Assembly (NCBI GenBank): GCA_035297145.1
Contig: DATGZN010000077.1
Span: 209,139-273,138, forward strand
Source: QHXW01 sp035297145
GTDB taxonomy: Bacteria; Acidobacteriota; Terriglobia; Bryobacterales; Bryobacteraceae
DNA: 64,000 bases
Reading direction: 5' to 3'
Shown here one piece after another: positions 51,297 to 59,344 of the stretch. The notes under the pieces were generated by a model. It was not told the DNA's origin and did not search any database. It saw only the letters and a list, made by a program, of their open reading frames with translations. The translations under genes were made by a program, and so were the position numbers. Position 1 is the first letter of the stretch. Each line of letters begins with the position of its first letter.

Positions 51297-52643
51297 ATGG
51301 TTTCCAAGCTCGATCCCGCTTGGCAACAAGCTTCCGTGCTTGAAGCTGTGTTCGATGAGCTTTCCGATGCGCTCGTTCTATACGACCGCGATATGGTGAT
51401 CACCGGCGTCAACCACGCCGCCGAAAAACTCTTTGGCATGATGGCCGACGAGATGATTGGCAGGAGCTGCAAAGAAGTTTTTCGCTGCACGGTCTGCGAG
51501 CCGGATTGCGGGGTGCTGGTGGGACTCAACCAGGATGGTCCCGTGCCGCGATCAACCGTCCGGCTGCGTTCCGCCGCAGGCCGAGAGCGGCTGGCGGTGA
51601 TGCGCACAAGCCATGTTCATGACACCCACGGCGATGTGCAGGGCATCGTCGCGACCATCACCGACATCACCGAGGAAGCCGATCCGCAGAAGCGCGAGAT
51701 CGTCGCGGAATCGCGTGGCATGCGCGATGTCCTGAATTTCGTGCGGCGCGTAGCGGTGAGCGAAGCTACCACGATCATGCTGGAAGGCGAAAACGGCACG
51801 GGCAAAGACCTCATTGCCAAAACCCTTCACTACCAGAGCATGCGCCAGGCGGAGCCTTTCATCGCCATCAACTGCGCGGCGATTCCCGAGACGCTGCTCG
51901 AGAGCGAGCTCTTCGGTTACGAGAAAGGCGCGTTTACCGACGCGCGGTCGCAGAAACGCGGCATTTTCGAACTGGCGGATAAGGGCACGCTTTTCCTGGA
52001 TGAAATCGGCGAAATGCCCCTCGCACTACAGGCCAAACTGCTCCGCGTGCTGGAAGAGCAGAGCTTCCGCCGGCTGGGTGGTCTCAAGGACATCAACCTG
52101 GATCTCCGCGTGATCACCGCAACCAACAAGAATCTGCGTGAGGCCGTCAAAGAAGGCGCTTTTCGCCAGGATCTCTATTTCCGTCTCAACGTGATCCAGA
52201 TCAGCATTCCGCCGCTGCGCGAACGGCCGGAAGACATCCTGCCGATGGCGCGATTCTTCATCGAGCACTACAACCGGAAGTTCCGGCGGCAAATCGAGGG
52301 AGTCTCCCCTACCGCCGAACGTTTGCTGATGGCGCATTCCTGGCCGGGCAATGTGCGCGAACTCCGCAACGCTGTCGAACGAGCCATGATCCTCGAAGAG
52401 ACATCTCAACTGACCCCCGCCAGTCTGCCGGTGTCACTAGCCAGCCCGGGCTCGGGCGATGGGATGCATCCCCACCTGGCTTTTCAGATACCGGATGAGG
52501 GAATCTCGCTCGAAGAGAACGAGAGGAACCTCGTGGTACGGGCCCTGGAAAAGACCGGCGGCAACCAGACCCAGGCTGCCCGGCTCCTGAGTATCACCAG
52601 GGACACCCTCCGCTACAAAATGAAGAAATTCAACCTGAAGTAG
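51297..52643 (+). CDS. Sigma54-dependent activator with N-terminal PAS domain
   Basis: This 448-residue protein probably activates the cytochrome operon next to it. Residues 10-130 form a PAS domain (VLYDRDMVITGVNHAAEKLF) with a cysteine group RCTVCEPDCG. Residues 140-375 are the AAA+ core: Walker A GENGTGKDLIAK, the sigma54-contact loop as GAFTDA (G to D variant of GAFTGA), GTLFLDEIGEMPL, and the arginine finger region WPGNVRELRNAVERA. The end is a Fis-type helix-turn-helix (GGNQTQAARLLSITRDTLRY). ATG 51297 lacks a good ribosome-binding site. Confidence 0.93.
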   Translation: MVSKLDPAWQQASVLEAVFDELSDALVLYDRDMVITGVNHAAEKLFGMMADEMIGRSCKEVFRCTVCEPDCGVLVGLNQDGPVPRSTVRLRSAAGRERLAVMRTSHVHDTHGDVQGIVATITDITEEADPQKREIVAESRGMRDVLNFVRRVAVSEATTIMLEGENGTGKDLIAKTLHYQSMRQAEPFIAINCAAIPETLLESELFGYEKGAFTDARSQKRGIFELADKGTLFLDEIGEMPLALQAKLLRVLEEQSFRRLGGLKDINLDLRVITATNKNLREAVKEGAFRQDLYFRLNVIQISIPPLRERPEDILPMARFFIEHYNRKFRRQIEGVSPTAERLLMAHSWPGNVRELRNAVERAMILEETSQLTPASLPVSLASPGSGDGMHPHLAFQIPDEGISLEENERNLVVRALEKTGGNQTQAARLLSITRDTLRYKMKKFNLK

Positions 52644-52767
52644 AGGCTTTTCACCCATGTCCCGGGGGTATTCTCCGCGATTGGGTGCTCAGAACCACGC
52701 CAGTTAACTCACTAGTAAACCCTCAAATTCCCTTCAAATACTGGTTGTTTGTTGATTAGAGAGAGTT

Positions 52768-52783
52768 TGGGCCGTTTCCTGCA
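52768..52783 (+). promoter_or_regulatory. Sigma54-type promoter upstream of the decahaem operon
   Basis: The sequence TGGGCCGTTTCCTGCA has the -24 GG (52769-52770) and the -12 GC (52781-52782) with the required 10-base spacing, and TGCA matches the -12 element. It lies about 85 bases before the start of the OmcA/MtrC-like gene and 125 bases after the activator gene ends. Confidence 0.6.
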
Positions 52784-52866
52784 CTAAGGTGGAAGCGATT
52801 TGATCTTTGAGGTGTTCGCAAATACGATCGCGTGCGGCATTCAGCCCACCCCGATCGGAGGAGATT

Positions 52867-55011
52867 ATGCGCATATCATATTCGGTTCGTGGGGTTTCCC
52901 GGATTCTGGCAGCGTTGCTGCTGGTGGCCGGAGCGGCCGCCCTGGTGGGTGGGTCCAAATCGCCCTATTCACCCCGAAGTAAGGCTTTCTACGCGGATCA
53001 GGCCCTGGTCGATTTCGTGCGCCCTGGCATGGTGATCACGATCAACTCCGCCAATATCACTAGCGCTGGCGTGATCAGCGTGATCTACACGCTGACGGAT
53101 CCGACCGGATTGCCGTTGGACGCGGCTGGCGTAACGACCCCGGGCGCGATCTCGCTGGCATACGTCGCTTCCTATATCCCCCAAGGCCAGACACAGTATG
53201 TGGCCTACACGACCGCGACGGCGACCGGCAAGGCACTGGGCACAATTACCCGCCCGGATTTCGAAATTGGCGCACCGGCAACGCCGATGGGCTCGGGCCA
53301 ATACAAATATACTTTCCAGGCGCAGGCGCCAGCGAACTTCGACCCCACGGTGACGACTACGGTGGCCGTCGACGGCAACCGTAATCTCACGTCATTCAAC
53401 CTGGGCACGAGCTACGCGGGCGCGACCTTCAATTTCGTCCCCAATGGTCAGCCGGTAAAAGTCACCCGGGATGTCATCCGCACCGCGAGCTGCAACACCT
53501 GCCACGACCAGTTGGCTTTCCACGGCGGTTACGCCCATGGTGTGGAAATGTGCGTGATGTGCCACCAGCCGCAACACGCCGATCCGGTCACAGGCAACAC
53601 GCTGGATCTCAAGGTGATGGTGCATAAGATCCACATGGGATCCCAGTTGCCCAGCGTGGTCGGCACTTCGACGACGCCCGGCGTCCCTTACGAGATTTCT
53701 GGCTTCGGGGGTAACTTCAGCAACTTTTCTACAGTGATCGATCCCGCCGATCCGCGGCGTTGCGAAGTTTGCCACAGCCAGACCACGGGCGCGGTGCAAG
53801 CCAAGGCTTTTCTGACGTCACCGAGCCGCGCGACTTGCGGCGCCTGTCATGACGACGTCAACTTCGCCACGGGAGCCAACCACCCTGGCGGATTCCAGCA
53901 GGACGATACACAATGCACCAACTGCCACGTCCCCCAGGGTGAAACGCCTTTTGACGCCTCCATCATGGGTGCGCACGTGGTGGCCAACGACACGGCAGCG
54001 TCTTACCCGCAGAATCCGGATACCCTCATATCGAGCGTCAACATAACGATCACGAACGTAGCGAACACCAACGCCGGACAGAAGCCGCTGGTCTCTTACA
54101 CCGTCAAGGATATGAACGGCAAAGCACTCGCTCTGTCGGATCTAGAAGACCTCCAGTTCACCTTGGCCGGCCCTACCACGGACTATGGCTACACCAGCTT
54201 CGGCAGCGACGTCACCACACCGGGTTACGTGGGTGAGGATGGCACGGCCGGCAAATGCGATGGAAGCGGCAACTGCACATACACTTTCCAGCACGCGATT
54301 CCGGCCAATGCGACCGGGACTTTCGCGATCGGCGTCGAATCCGAGCGGCTGGAGAACATTCTGCCGAACACCAACGCAGCCCAGCAAATCGAAAGTGGAA
54401 CGCCAAATCAAGTGTTCTATTTCTCCGTCGACGGCTCACCGGTGCAGCCGCGCCGTACCGTCGTCGCTGAGAATAACTGCAATCAATGCCACGTGCATCT
54501 GACCCTGCACGGGAACCGGCGCAACAATCCCCAATACTGCGTCCTTTGTCACAATCCGTCCGATACGGACTTTTCGCAGCGGCCCGCCGGCCAAACGGCA
54601 CAGACCATCAACTTTGCCGTCATGGTTCACCGCATTCACGACGGCGTCAACGTTGTGAAGAGCGGCGGGAAGGCTTTTAAGATCGCGGGCTTTGGCGGGA
54701 GCTTCCACGACTTCTCCGGTATCCTCTTCCCGGCAATGAGCCCGTCGGGACAGGCCACCTACTTGCAAAACTGCTCGCTGTGCCACACCAATGGAAGCGA
54801 GCAAGTTCTGCCGATCGGCCTGAATCCGGTCACCGATCCGCAAGGGTGGATCAATCCGGTGCAGCCGACTTCATCGGCGTGCAGCGGATGTCACGTTTCC
54901 AAGGCCGAGGCATCCCACTTCTTGTCGAATACCACGTCGTTGGGTGAGGGCTGCACCGTATGCCACTCCGCCGGTGCACAGTTCTCGGTTGATTCGGTAC
55001 ATGTCGAGTAA
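52867..55011 (+). CDS. OmcA/MtrC-family decahaem cytochrome c
   Basis: This 714-residue protein is the likely outer-surface terminal of an electron conduit. A signal peptide (ILAALLLVAGAAALVGG) has no lipobox cysteine, unlike Shewanella MtrC. Ten CXXCH sites lie in two groups of five: CNTCH, CVMCH, CEVCH, CGACH, CTNCH, then CNQCH, CVLCH, CSLCH, CSGCH, CTVCH. Beta-rich stretches lie before each group, as in MtrC. ATG 52867 has an excellent ribosome-binding site (CGGAGGAG). Confidence 0.93.
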   Translation: MRISYSVRGVSRILAALLLVAGAAALVGGSKSPYSPRSKAFYADQALVDFVRPGMVITINSANITSAGVISVIYTLTDPTGLPLDAAGVTTPGAISLAYVASYIPQGQTQYVAYTTATATGKALGTITRPDFEIGAPATPMGSGQYKYTFQAQAPANFDPTVTTTVAVDGNRNLTSFNLGTSYAGATFNFVPNGQPVKVTRDVIRTASCNTCHDQLAFHGGYAHGVEMCVMCHQPQHADPVTGNTLDLKVMVHKIHMGSQLPSVVGTSTTPGVPYEISGFGGNFSNFSTVIDPADPRRCEVCHSQTTGAVQAKAFLTSPSRATCGACHDDVNFATGANHPGGFQQDDTQCTNCHVPQGETPFDASIMGAHVVANDTAASYPQNPDTLISSVNITITNVANTNAGQKPLVSYTVKDMNGKALALSDLEDLQFTLAGPTTDYGYTSFGSDVTTPGYVGEDGTAGKCDGSGNCTYTFQHAIPANATGTFAIGVESERLENILPNTNAAQQIESGTPNQVFYFSVDGSPVQPRRTVVAENNCNQCHVHLTLHGNRRNNPQYCVLCHNPSDTDFSQRPAGQTAQTINFAVMVHRIHDGVNVVKSGGKAFKIAGFGGSFHDFSGILFPAMSPSGQATYLQNCSLCHTNGSEQVLPIGLNPVTDPQGWINPVQPTSSACSGCHVSKAEASHFLSNTTSLGEGCTVCHSAGAQFSVDSVHVE

Positions 55012-55035
55012 CTCGCAAGGCTGAAGAGGCAGCCA

Positions 55036-56046
55036 ATGCGACCGACAGACCTGATTTTGCGAGCTTGGCCGTCGCCACTCGCCAGCGCGCCCCCACCTCC
55101 TCCTGGGACCCGCCCTTCATGGGCGGGTCACCCTCGAGCGCTGGCGATAGCGGCGGCCATGATTTTTTTCACGCGCCTCGGAATCGCGCAAACTCCCCCA
55201 TCCGGAAACCAGCCCGCCACGTACGCGGGCTCAGAAGCCTGCCAAATGTGCCACGAGGACATCTACAAGGCTTTTCAGAAGAATCCACACATTGCTGTCG
55301 AAAAAGACAAGAAGCGCGGGTTTGAAACGCGCGCCTGCGAGTCATGCCACGGCCCGGGAAGCAAACACGTGGAAAGCACGTCGGCGGCCGACATTCGCAA
55401 TCCGGCAAAGTTGCCTGTGGCGGAAGCGGACCGCGGTTGCCTGACGTGCCATCTGAATCAACCGACGCAAGTAGGTCGTGTCCAGAGCGGGCATGCGCGC
55501 AACCAAGTGAGTTGCGTGAGCTGCCACTCCATGCACAAGTCGGCGGAAGAACTGGTGCCGCGCCGGCGGGCGGCGATCAACGCGGAGTGTTCTACTTGCC
55601 ATTTGTCGGTGTGGGCGAGTTTCCAGCGGCCGTACAAGCACAAGCTGCCGGAAGGCGCGATGTCCTGCGTGGACTGCCACAATCCGCACGGAAGCGTGCT
55701 GCCGCATTCGATCCGGACGGTCTCGGCCAACGAGCCGGGGTGCCTGAACTGCCACGGAGACAAGCGCGGGCCGTTTGTGTTCGAGCATGCGCCGCTGCGA
55801 CTGGAAGGATGCGCAACGTGTCACGAGCCGCACGGGAGTGCGAATCCACGGATGCTGACACGCCAGGAGGTGAGATTTGTTTGCCTGGAGTGCCATGCGA
55901 ACACACCGGTGACAGCCGCGACTTCGCACACGCTGGGTGGCGTTCCGCCGTCGTTTCATGATTTGCGAAGCCCGCAGTTCCAGAACTGCACGGTGTGCCA
56001 TATGAAGGTTCACGGATCGAATGTGAGCCAGGAGTTGCTGCGATGA
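55036..56046 (+). CDS. MtrA/DmsE-type periplasmic decahaem cytochrome c
   Basis: The 336-residue product has ten CXXCH sites evenly spread: CQMCH, CESCH, CLTCH, CVSCH, CSTCH, CVDCH, CLNCH, CATCH, CLECH and CTVCH. In MtrCAB systems the MtrA partner plugs the barrel and carries electrons through it. A signal region RALAIAAAMIFFTRLGIAQT lies after a proline-rich start; an in-frame ATG at 55159 would be an alternative start. Its stop overlaps the barrel gene start as ATGA. Confidence 0.92.
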   Translation: MRPTDLILRAWPSPLASAPPPPPGTRPSWAGHPRALAIAAAMIFFTRLGIAQTPPSGNQPATYAGSEACQMCHEDIYKAFQKNPHIAVEKDKKRGFETRACESCHGPGSKHVESTSAADIRNPAKLPVAEADRGCLTCHLNQPTQVGRVQSGHARNQVSCVSCHSMHKSAEELVPRRRAAINAECSTCHLSVWASFQRPYKHKLPEGAMSCVDCHNPHGSVLPHSIRTVSANEPGCLNCHGDKRGPFVFEHAPLRLEGCATCHEPHGSANPRMLTRQEVRFVCLECHANTPVTAATSHTLGGVPPSFHDLRSPQFQNCTVCHMKVHGSNVSQELLR

Positions 56047-58028
56047 GAGCCTGGTGGTTGTTACTGGCTGCAGTACCGCTGGCGGCGCAAGACGCCACGC
56101 AGACGCCGGCCGCGCCGGAAACCAACGCGGCTTCTCCAGTGACGCAAGCGGAGAAGACAATCACCGGCAGCGTGGATTTGGGCTACCGATGGTTCAGCGG
56201 CGCAGGCGGGAGCCTGGACACGTACCGGTCAGTTGTGGATATTGGTTCGGGTGTGCGGCTCCTGGGGCTGGATCTCAGCCTGGAGAGCGCGGCCAAGAAG
56301 TACTTCGACCGGATCAACGTGCGAGGCAGCGGGTGGGGCGGCGATCCTTATAATACGGCGCACGTGGACGCGGTGCGCCACGACTGGTACAACTTCAGTT
56401 TCGACTACCGCAATATTGCATATTTCAATTTCATGCCCTCGTTTGCGGACCCAACACTCGGCAACGGGATTTTTCTCAATCAGCAGTCATTCGACACGCA
56501 TCGGCGGATGATGGACTTCGAGCTGGATTTGAGGCCGGGCAAGTGGATTGTGCCGTATCTGGCGTATTCGCACGACTCGGGATTTGGCACGGGCATCTCG
56601 GATTTCGTGAGCGGGCTGAACTCGTACCCGGTGGAGGACAAGCCGCGCGACGCGACCGCTAATTACCGCGGCGGCGTGCGCGTGGAGATGAAGAAATTCC
56701 ACGTGATGCTGGAGCAGGGCGGGACGACTTTCAAAGATGACCAGCAGGTCTTCACGAGTACCCAGAATTTCGGCAACAACACTACACCTATTCTGGGCCA
56801 GCAAATGTTTTTGAACGATCTGACGCAGGCGTACGGCGTGCGCGGTGACAGCATCTACAGCAAGGTTCTGCTGACCGCGAACCCGACTCCGTGGCTGGAT
56901 GTGTTTGGCGAGTTCCTCTACAGCCGTCCCACGACGAACGTGAATTATTCGCAATTCAACGCGGGGCAATTCGCGGACCTGGCGACGCTGCTGTTCTACA
57001 CGAGCGAGCTGGATTTAGTGAGTGCGGCGGCGAAACAACCGCACACTACCGGAACCATCGGTTTCGAGATCCGGCCGATGAAGCGGCTGCGGGTGATTGA
57101 ATCGGTGATGACCGACAGACTGCACAATGCGTCGTCCGCGGCGATCCACCAGCAGATCCTCCCGTTAGTGTTCGACCCATCCGCATTTTCCACACCGGGC
57201 GCACTTCCGATCTTCACCGACCGGCTGGTGATGAATTACAACCGCGAGCAGGTGGACGCGCTGTATGATCTGACCTCACGAATCACGCTGCGCGGCGGGT
57301 ACCGTTATGAGTGGGGCGATGGATTGACGGACGGTATGCTGATCTCGGGGCTGCCCACGGAGACAGGGCAACTGAAGCGCAATGTGGGGCTGGCGGGCAT
57401 CAGTTACCGGGCCTTGCAGAAACTATCGTTCAGCATCGATTTCGAGGGCGCGAGTGGAGACGGAGCGTACTTCCGCACGAGCTTGCAGAACTACGAGAAG
57501 GCGCGCATCCAGGCGCGCTATCAAGTCAGGCAGTCGTTGACGCTGGCGGCGGGATTCTCGGTATTGAGCAATCAGAATCCGGACCCGACGGTGAAGTACG
57601 ATTTTCTGAGCCGCGACAATTCGGTTTCGGTGATGTGGAATCCTAATAACGGGAAGTGGGTCACGGTGACTGGCGAGTACACGCGGGCGACGCTGCGATC
57701 TGATATCAGCTACATCGTTCCGCAGGATTTCACCAGCGCGCAGTCCTTTTACAGGGACAATGTGCATGACGCCAGCACGCTGGTGGACCTGCTGATTCCA
57801 GGGTTCGGCGCTAAGGGGCCAAAGCTGGGGATGGGCGGATCGCTGTTGCTGTCATCGGGAAGCCGGCCGACACAGTACTATCAGCCGATCATGCGGCTTA
57901 CTACGCCGACCTACAAACGCATGAACTGGTACGGCGAGTGGCGCTATTACGGGTTCGCTGAACCGTTCTATCTGTACGAGGGATTCCGAGCGCACCTGCT
58001 GACGCTCGGGGTGCGGGTAGGGCTGTAG
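56043..58028 (+). CDS. MtrB/PioB-like outer-membrane beta-barrel
   Basis: From ATG 56043 this is a 661-residue exported protein with signal MRAWWLLLAAVPLAAQDA. The rest is alternating hydrophobic/polar strands with many aromatic residues (YNFSFDYRNIAYFNFMPSF, YKRMNWYGEWRYYGFAEPF), and it ends in LTLGVRVGL, a typical barrel closing strand. Length fits the 26-28-strand MtrB/PioB family. I see no cysteine, so the CxxC of Shewanella MtrB is missing. It is translationally coupled to the MtrA-like gene. Confidence 0.88.
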   Translation: MRAWWLLLAAVPLAAQDATQTPAAPETNAASPVTQAEKTITGSVDLGYRWFSGAGGSLDTYRSVVDIGSGVRLLGLDLSLESAAKKYFDRINVRGSGWGGDPYNTAHVDAVRHDWYNFSFDYRNIAYFNFMPSFADPTLGNGIFLNQQSFDTHRRMMDFELDLRPGKWIVPYLAYSHDSGFGTGISDFVSGLNSYPVEDKPRDATANYRGGVRVEMKKFHVMLEQGGTTFKDDQQVFTSTQNFGNNTTPILGQQMFLNDLTQAYGVRGDSIYSKVLLTANPTPWLDVFGEFLYSRPTTNVNYSQFNAGQFADLATLLFYTSELDLVSAAAKQPHTTGTIGFEIRPMKRLRVIESVMTDRLHNASSAAIHQQILPLVFDPSAFSTPGALPIFTDRLVMNYNREQVDALYDLTSRITLRGGYRYEWGDGLTDGMLISGLPTETGQLKRNVGLAGISYRALQKLSFSIDFEGASGDGAYFRTSLQNYEKARIQARYQVRQSLTLAAGFSVLSNQNPDPTVKYDFLSRDNSVSVMWNPNNGKWVTVTGEYTRATLRSDISYIVPQDFTSAQSFYRDNVHDASTLVDLLIPGFGAKGPKLGMGGSLLLSSGSRPTQYYQPIMRLTTPTYKRMNWYGEWRYYGFAEPFYLYEGFRAHLLTLGVRVGL

Positions 58029-58238
58029 AGGGCGTAACGTTCTGGGGCGTGGCGCACTCCCTAGTTTGGTCGTCTCGTTTCCGGTTCGGTTTCACGGAAG
58101 ATCTCCTGGGGAACTGTACCGGAACGCTCCGTAACCAAATTGCAGCTATGGTCCGGGCTATGCTCAGCGGGCAATCCGACCTTGTGAGCCCATCCAGACC
58201 CAGATTTCCTCCGCGGCGGTAAAATCGTTTGTGATTTC

Positions 58239-59042
58239 ATGAGCCCGGAGGCATTTAACACTAGAACTGACAACCTTGTGACCGCGCTGCGAGCGATGCA
58301 GGGCCGCGCAATCTCGTCGCTGAACTTCGAGGAACTTGAAGAGATTGGGCTCCTAACAACGCGGTTAGCGACGCTGGAAGAGATCGTAGCGTTCTTTTGC
58401 GAAGTCCTCTTAATCCGCCCTGAACTAAGCCGATTCTCATCTCATTCCCGCAACAAACCCGTGCTCACGGAGCAAATCAGCGAGAAGCTGCGTCTCTATC
58501 GAAAGCTCCTAGGGGCTACAGGAGTTCTTGATGATACCCTTGCTAAAGCAATCGGAGCCAATATCCGTGCAATTAAGGATGTTGCCGAGGATCGGAATGC
58601 GATCGTTCACGGTTTCTTGTGCCAGCGTGATAGCGGTGGGGCCGCTTTCAGCATACATGGCCGCTTGGTCCCGGCAGCACTTGATAGCCTCAGGAGTCTA
58701 ACCAAAAGATGTCAAGTGGCAGCCGTTGAACTGCAGGCCCTGTTCGCAGCATTCTACAGCGACCTTAGCAACCGCAAGCCTATTAATCCTATCCCTGAAG
58801 CCAAGTTACTGGTGGCATTGCAGGCAATGCAGCAATGGCATACGTCGTCATACACGGTCAGAGAAAGTACTCTGAAGTTGCGCACGTCGCAAGGAGCAGC
58901 CCTCGATGCATTCCAGAAGCGCGAAGAATCCAAAAGACAGATGGATGAAGCAATAACAAAACTCCAAGAACGCAAAAAGAGCCTCACACGAACCCGAGAA
59001 GAACTTCGGTTTGCACGGAAACGGGCGCGATGGAGGAAGTGA
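58239..59042 (+). CDS. HEPN-like helical protein
   Basis: The 267-residue protein is almost entirely helical. Around residue 125 it reads AEDRNAIVHGFL, an R-x4-H arrangement as in the catalytic motif of HEPN ribonucleases. The last 50 residues (QKREESKRQMDEAITKLQER and on) form a basic coiled coil. No family recognised beyond the motif. The 210 bases before it hold no gene. Codon use is less GC-rich than its neighbours, which hints at transfer. Confidence 0.65.
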   Translation: MSPEAFNTRTDNLVTALRAMQGRAISSLNFEELEEIGLLTTRLATLEEIVAFFCEVLLIRPELSRFSSHSRNKPVLTEQISEKLRLYRKLLGATGVLDDTLAKAIGANIRAIKDVAEDRNAIVHGFLCQRDSGGAAFSIHGRLVPAALDSLRSLTKRCQVAAVELQALFAAFYSDLSNRKPINPIPEAKLLVALQAMQQWHTSSYTVRESTLKLRTSQGAALDAFQKREESKRQMDEAITKLQERKKSLTRTREELRFARKRARWRK

Positions 59043-59344
59043 CCAGCCCCCGAACGTAGCCGCGGGTGTCCCGCAAACGGCGCGGTACCCCCGCGCTACG
59101 GGAAGGCTGCCGGCCGCGCCTGGCATCACATCGAGTGCGATCAATGGTCTGTCGCGGCCAGAACGTTAGTACCGCTTCCTTCGGTCGCGGCTCAGTTGGT
59201 GGTATCCATGGTCGGAGCTCGAGGCGACAGGCCAACTGGACAGGCAGGAATGCCTGTCCTACCTGGCTTGGAATCTTTGCCAACGCGTGGCCGGTCCTGA
59301 ACGTATAATCATTGGCGACTGAAGTCGAAGGGAGGATTCCGCCC
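59043..59344. other. Intergenic region with palindromic element
   Basis: About 300 bases with no gene. GGACAGGCA-GGAA-TGCCTGTCC at 59238-59259 is a perfect 9-base-arm hairpin. Similar palindromes seem common between genes in this group of bacteria, but this is recollection and not tested. Confidence 0.5.
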
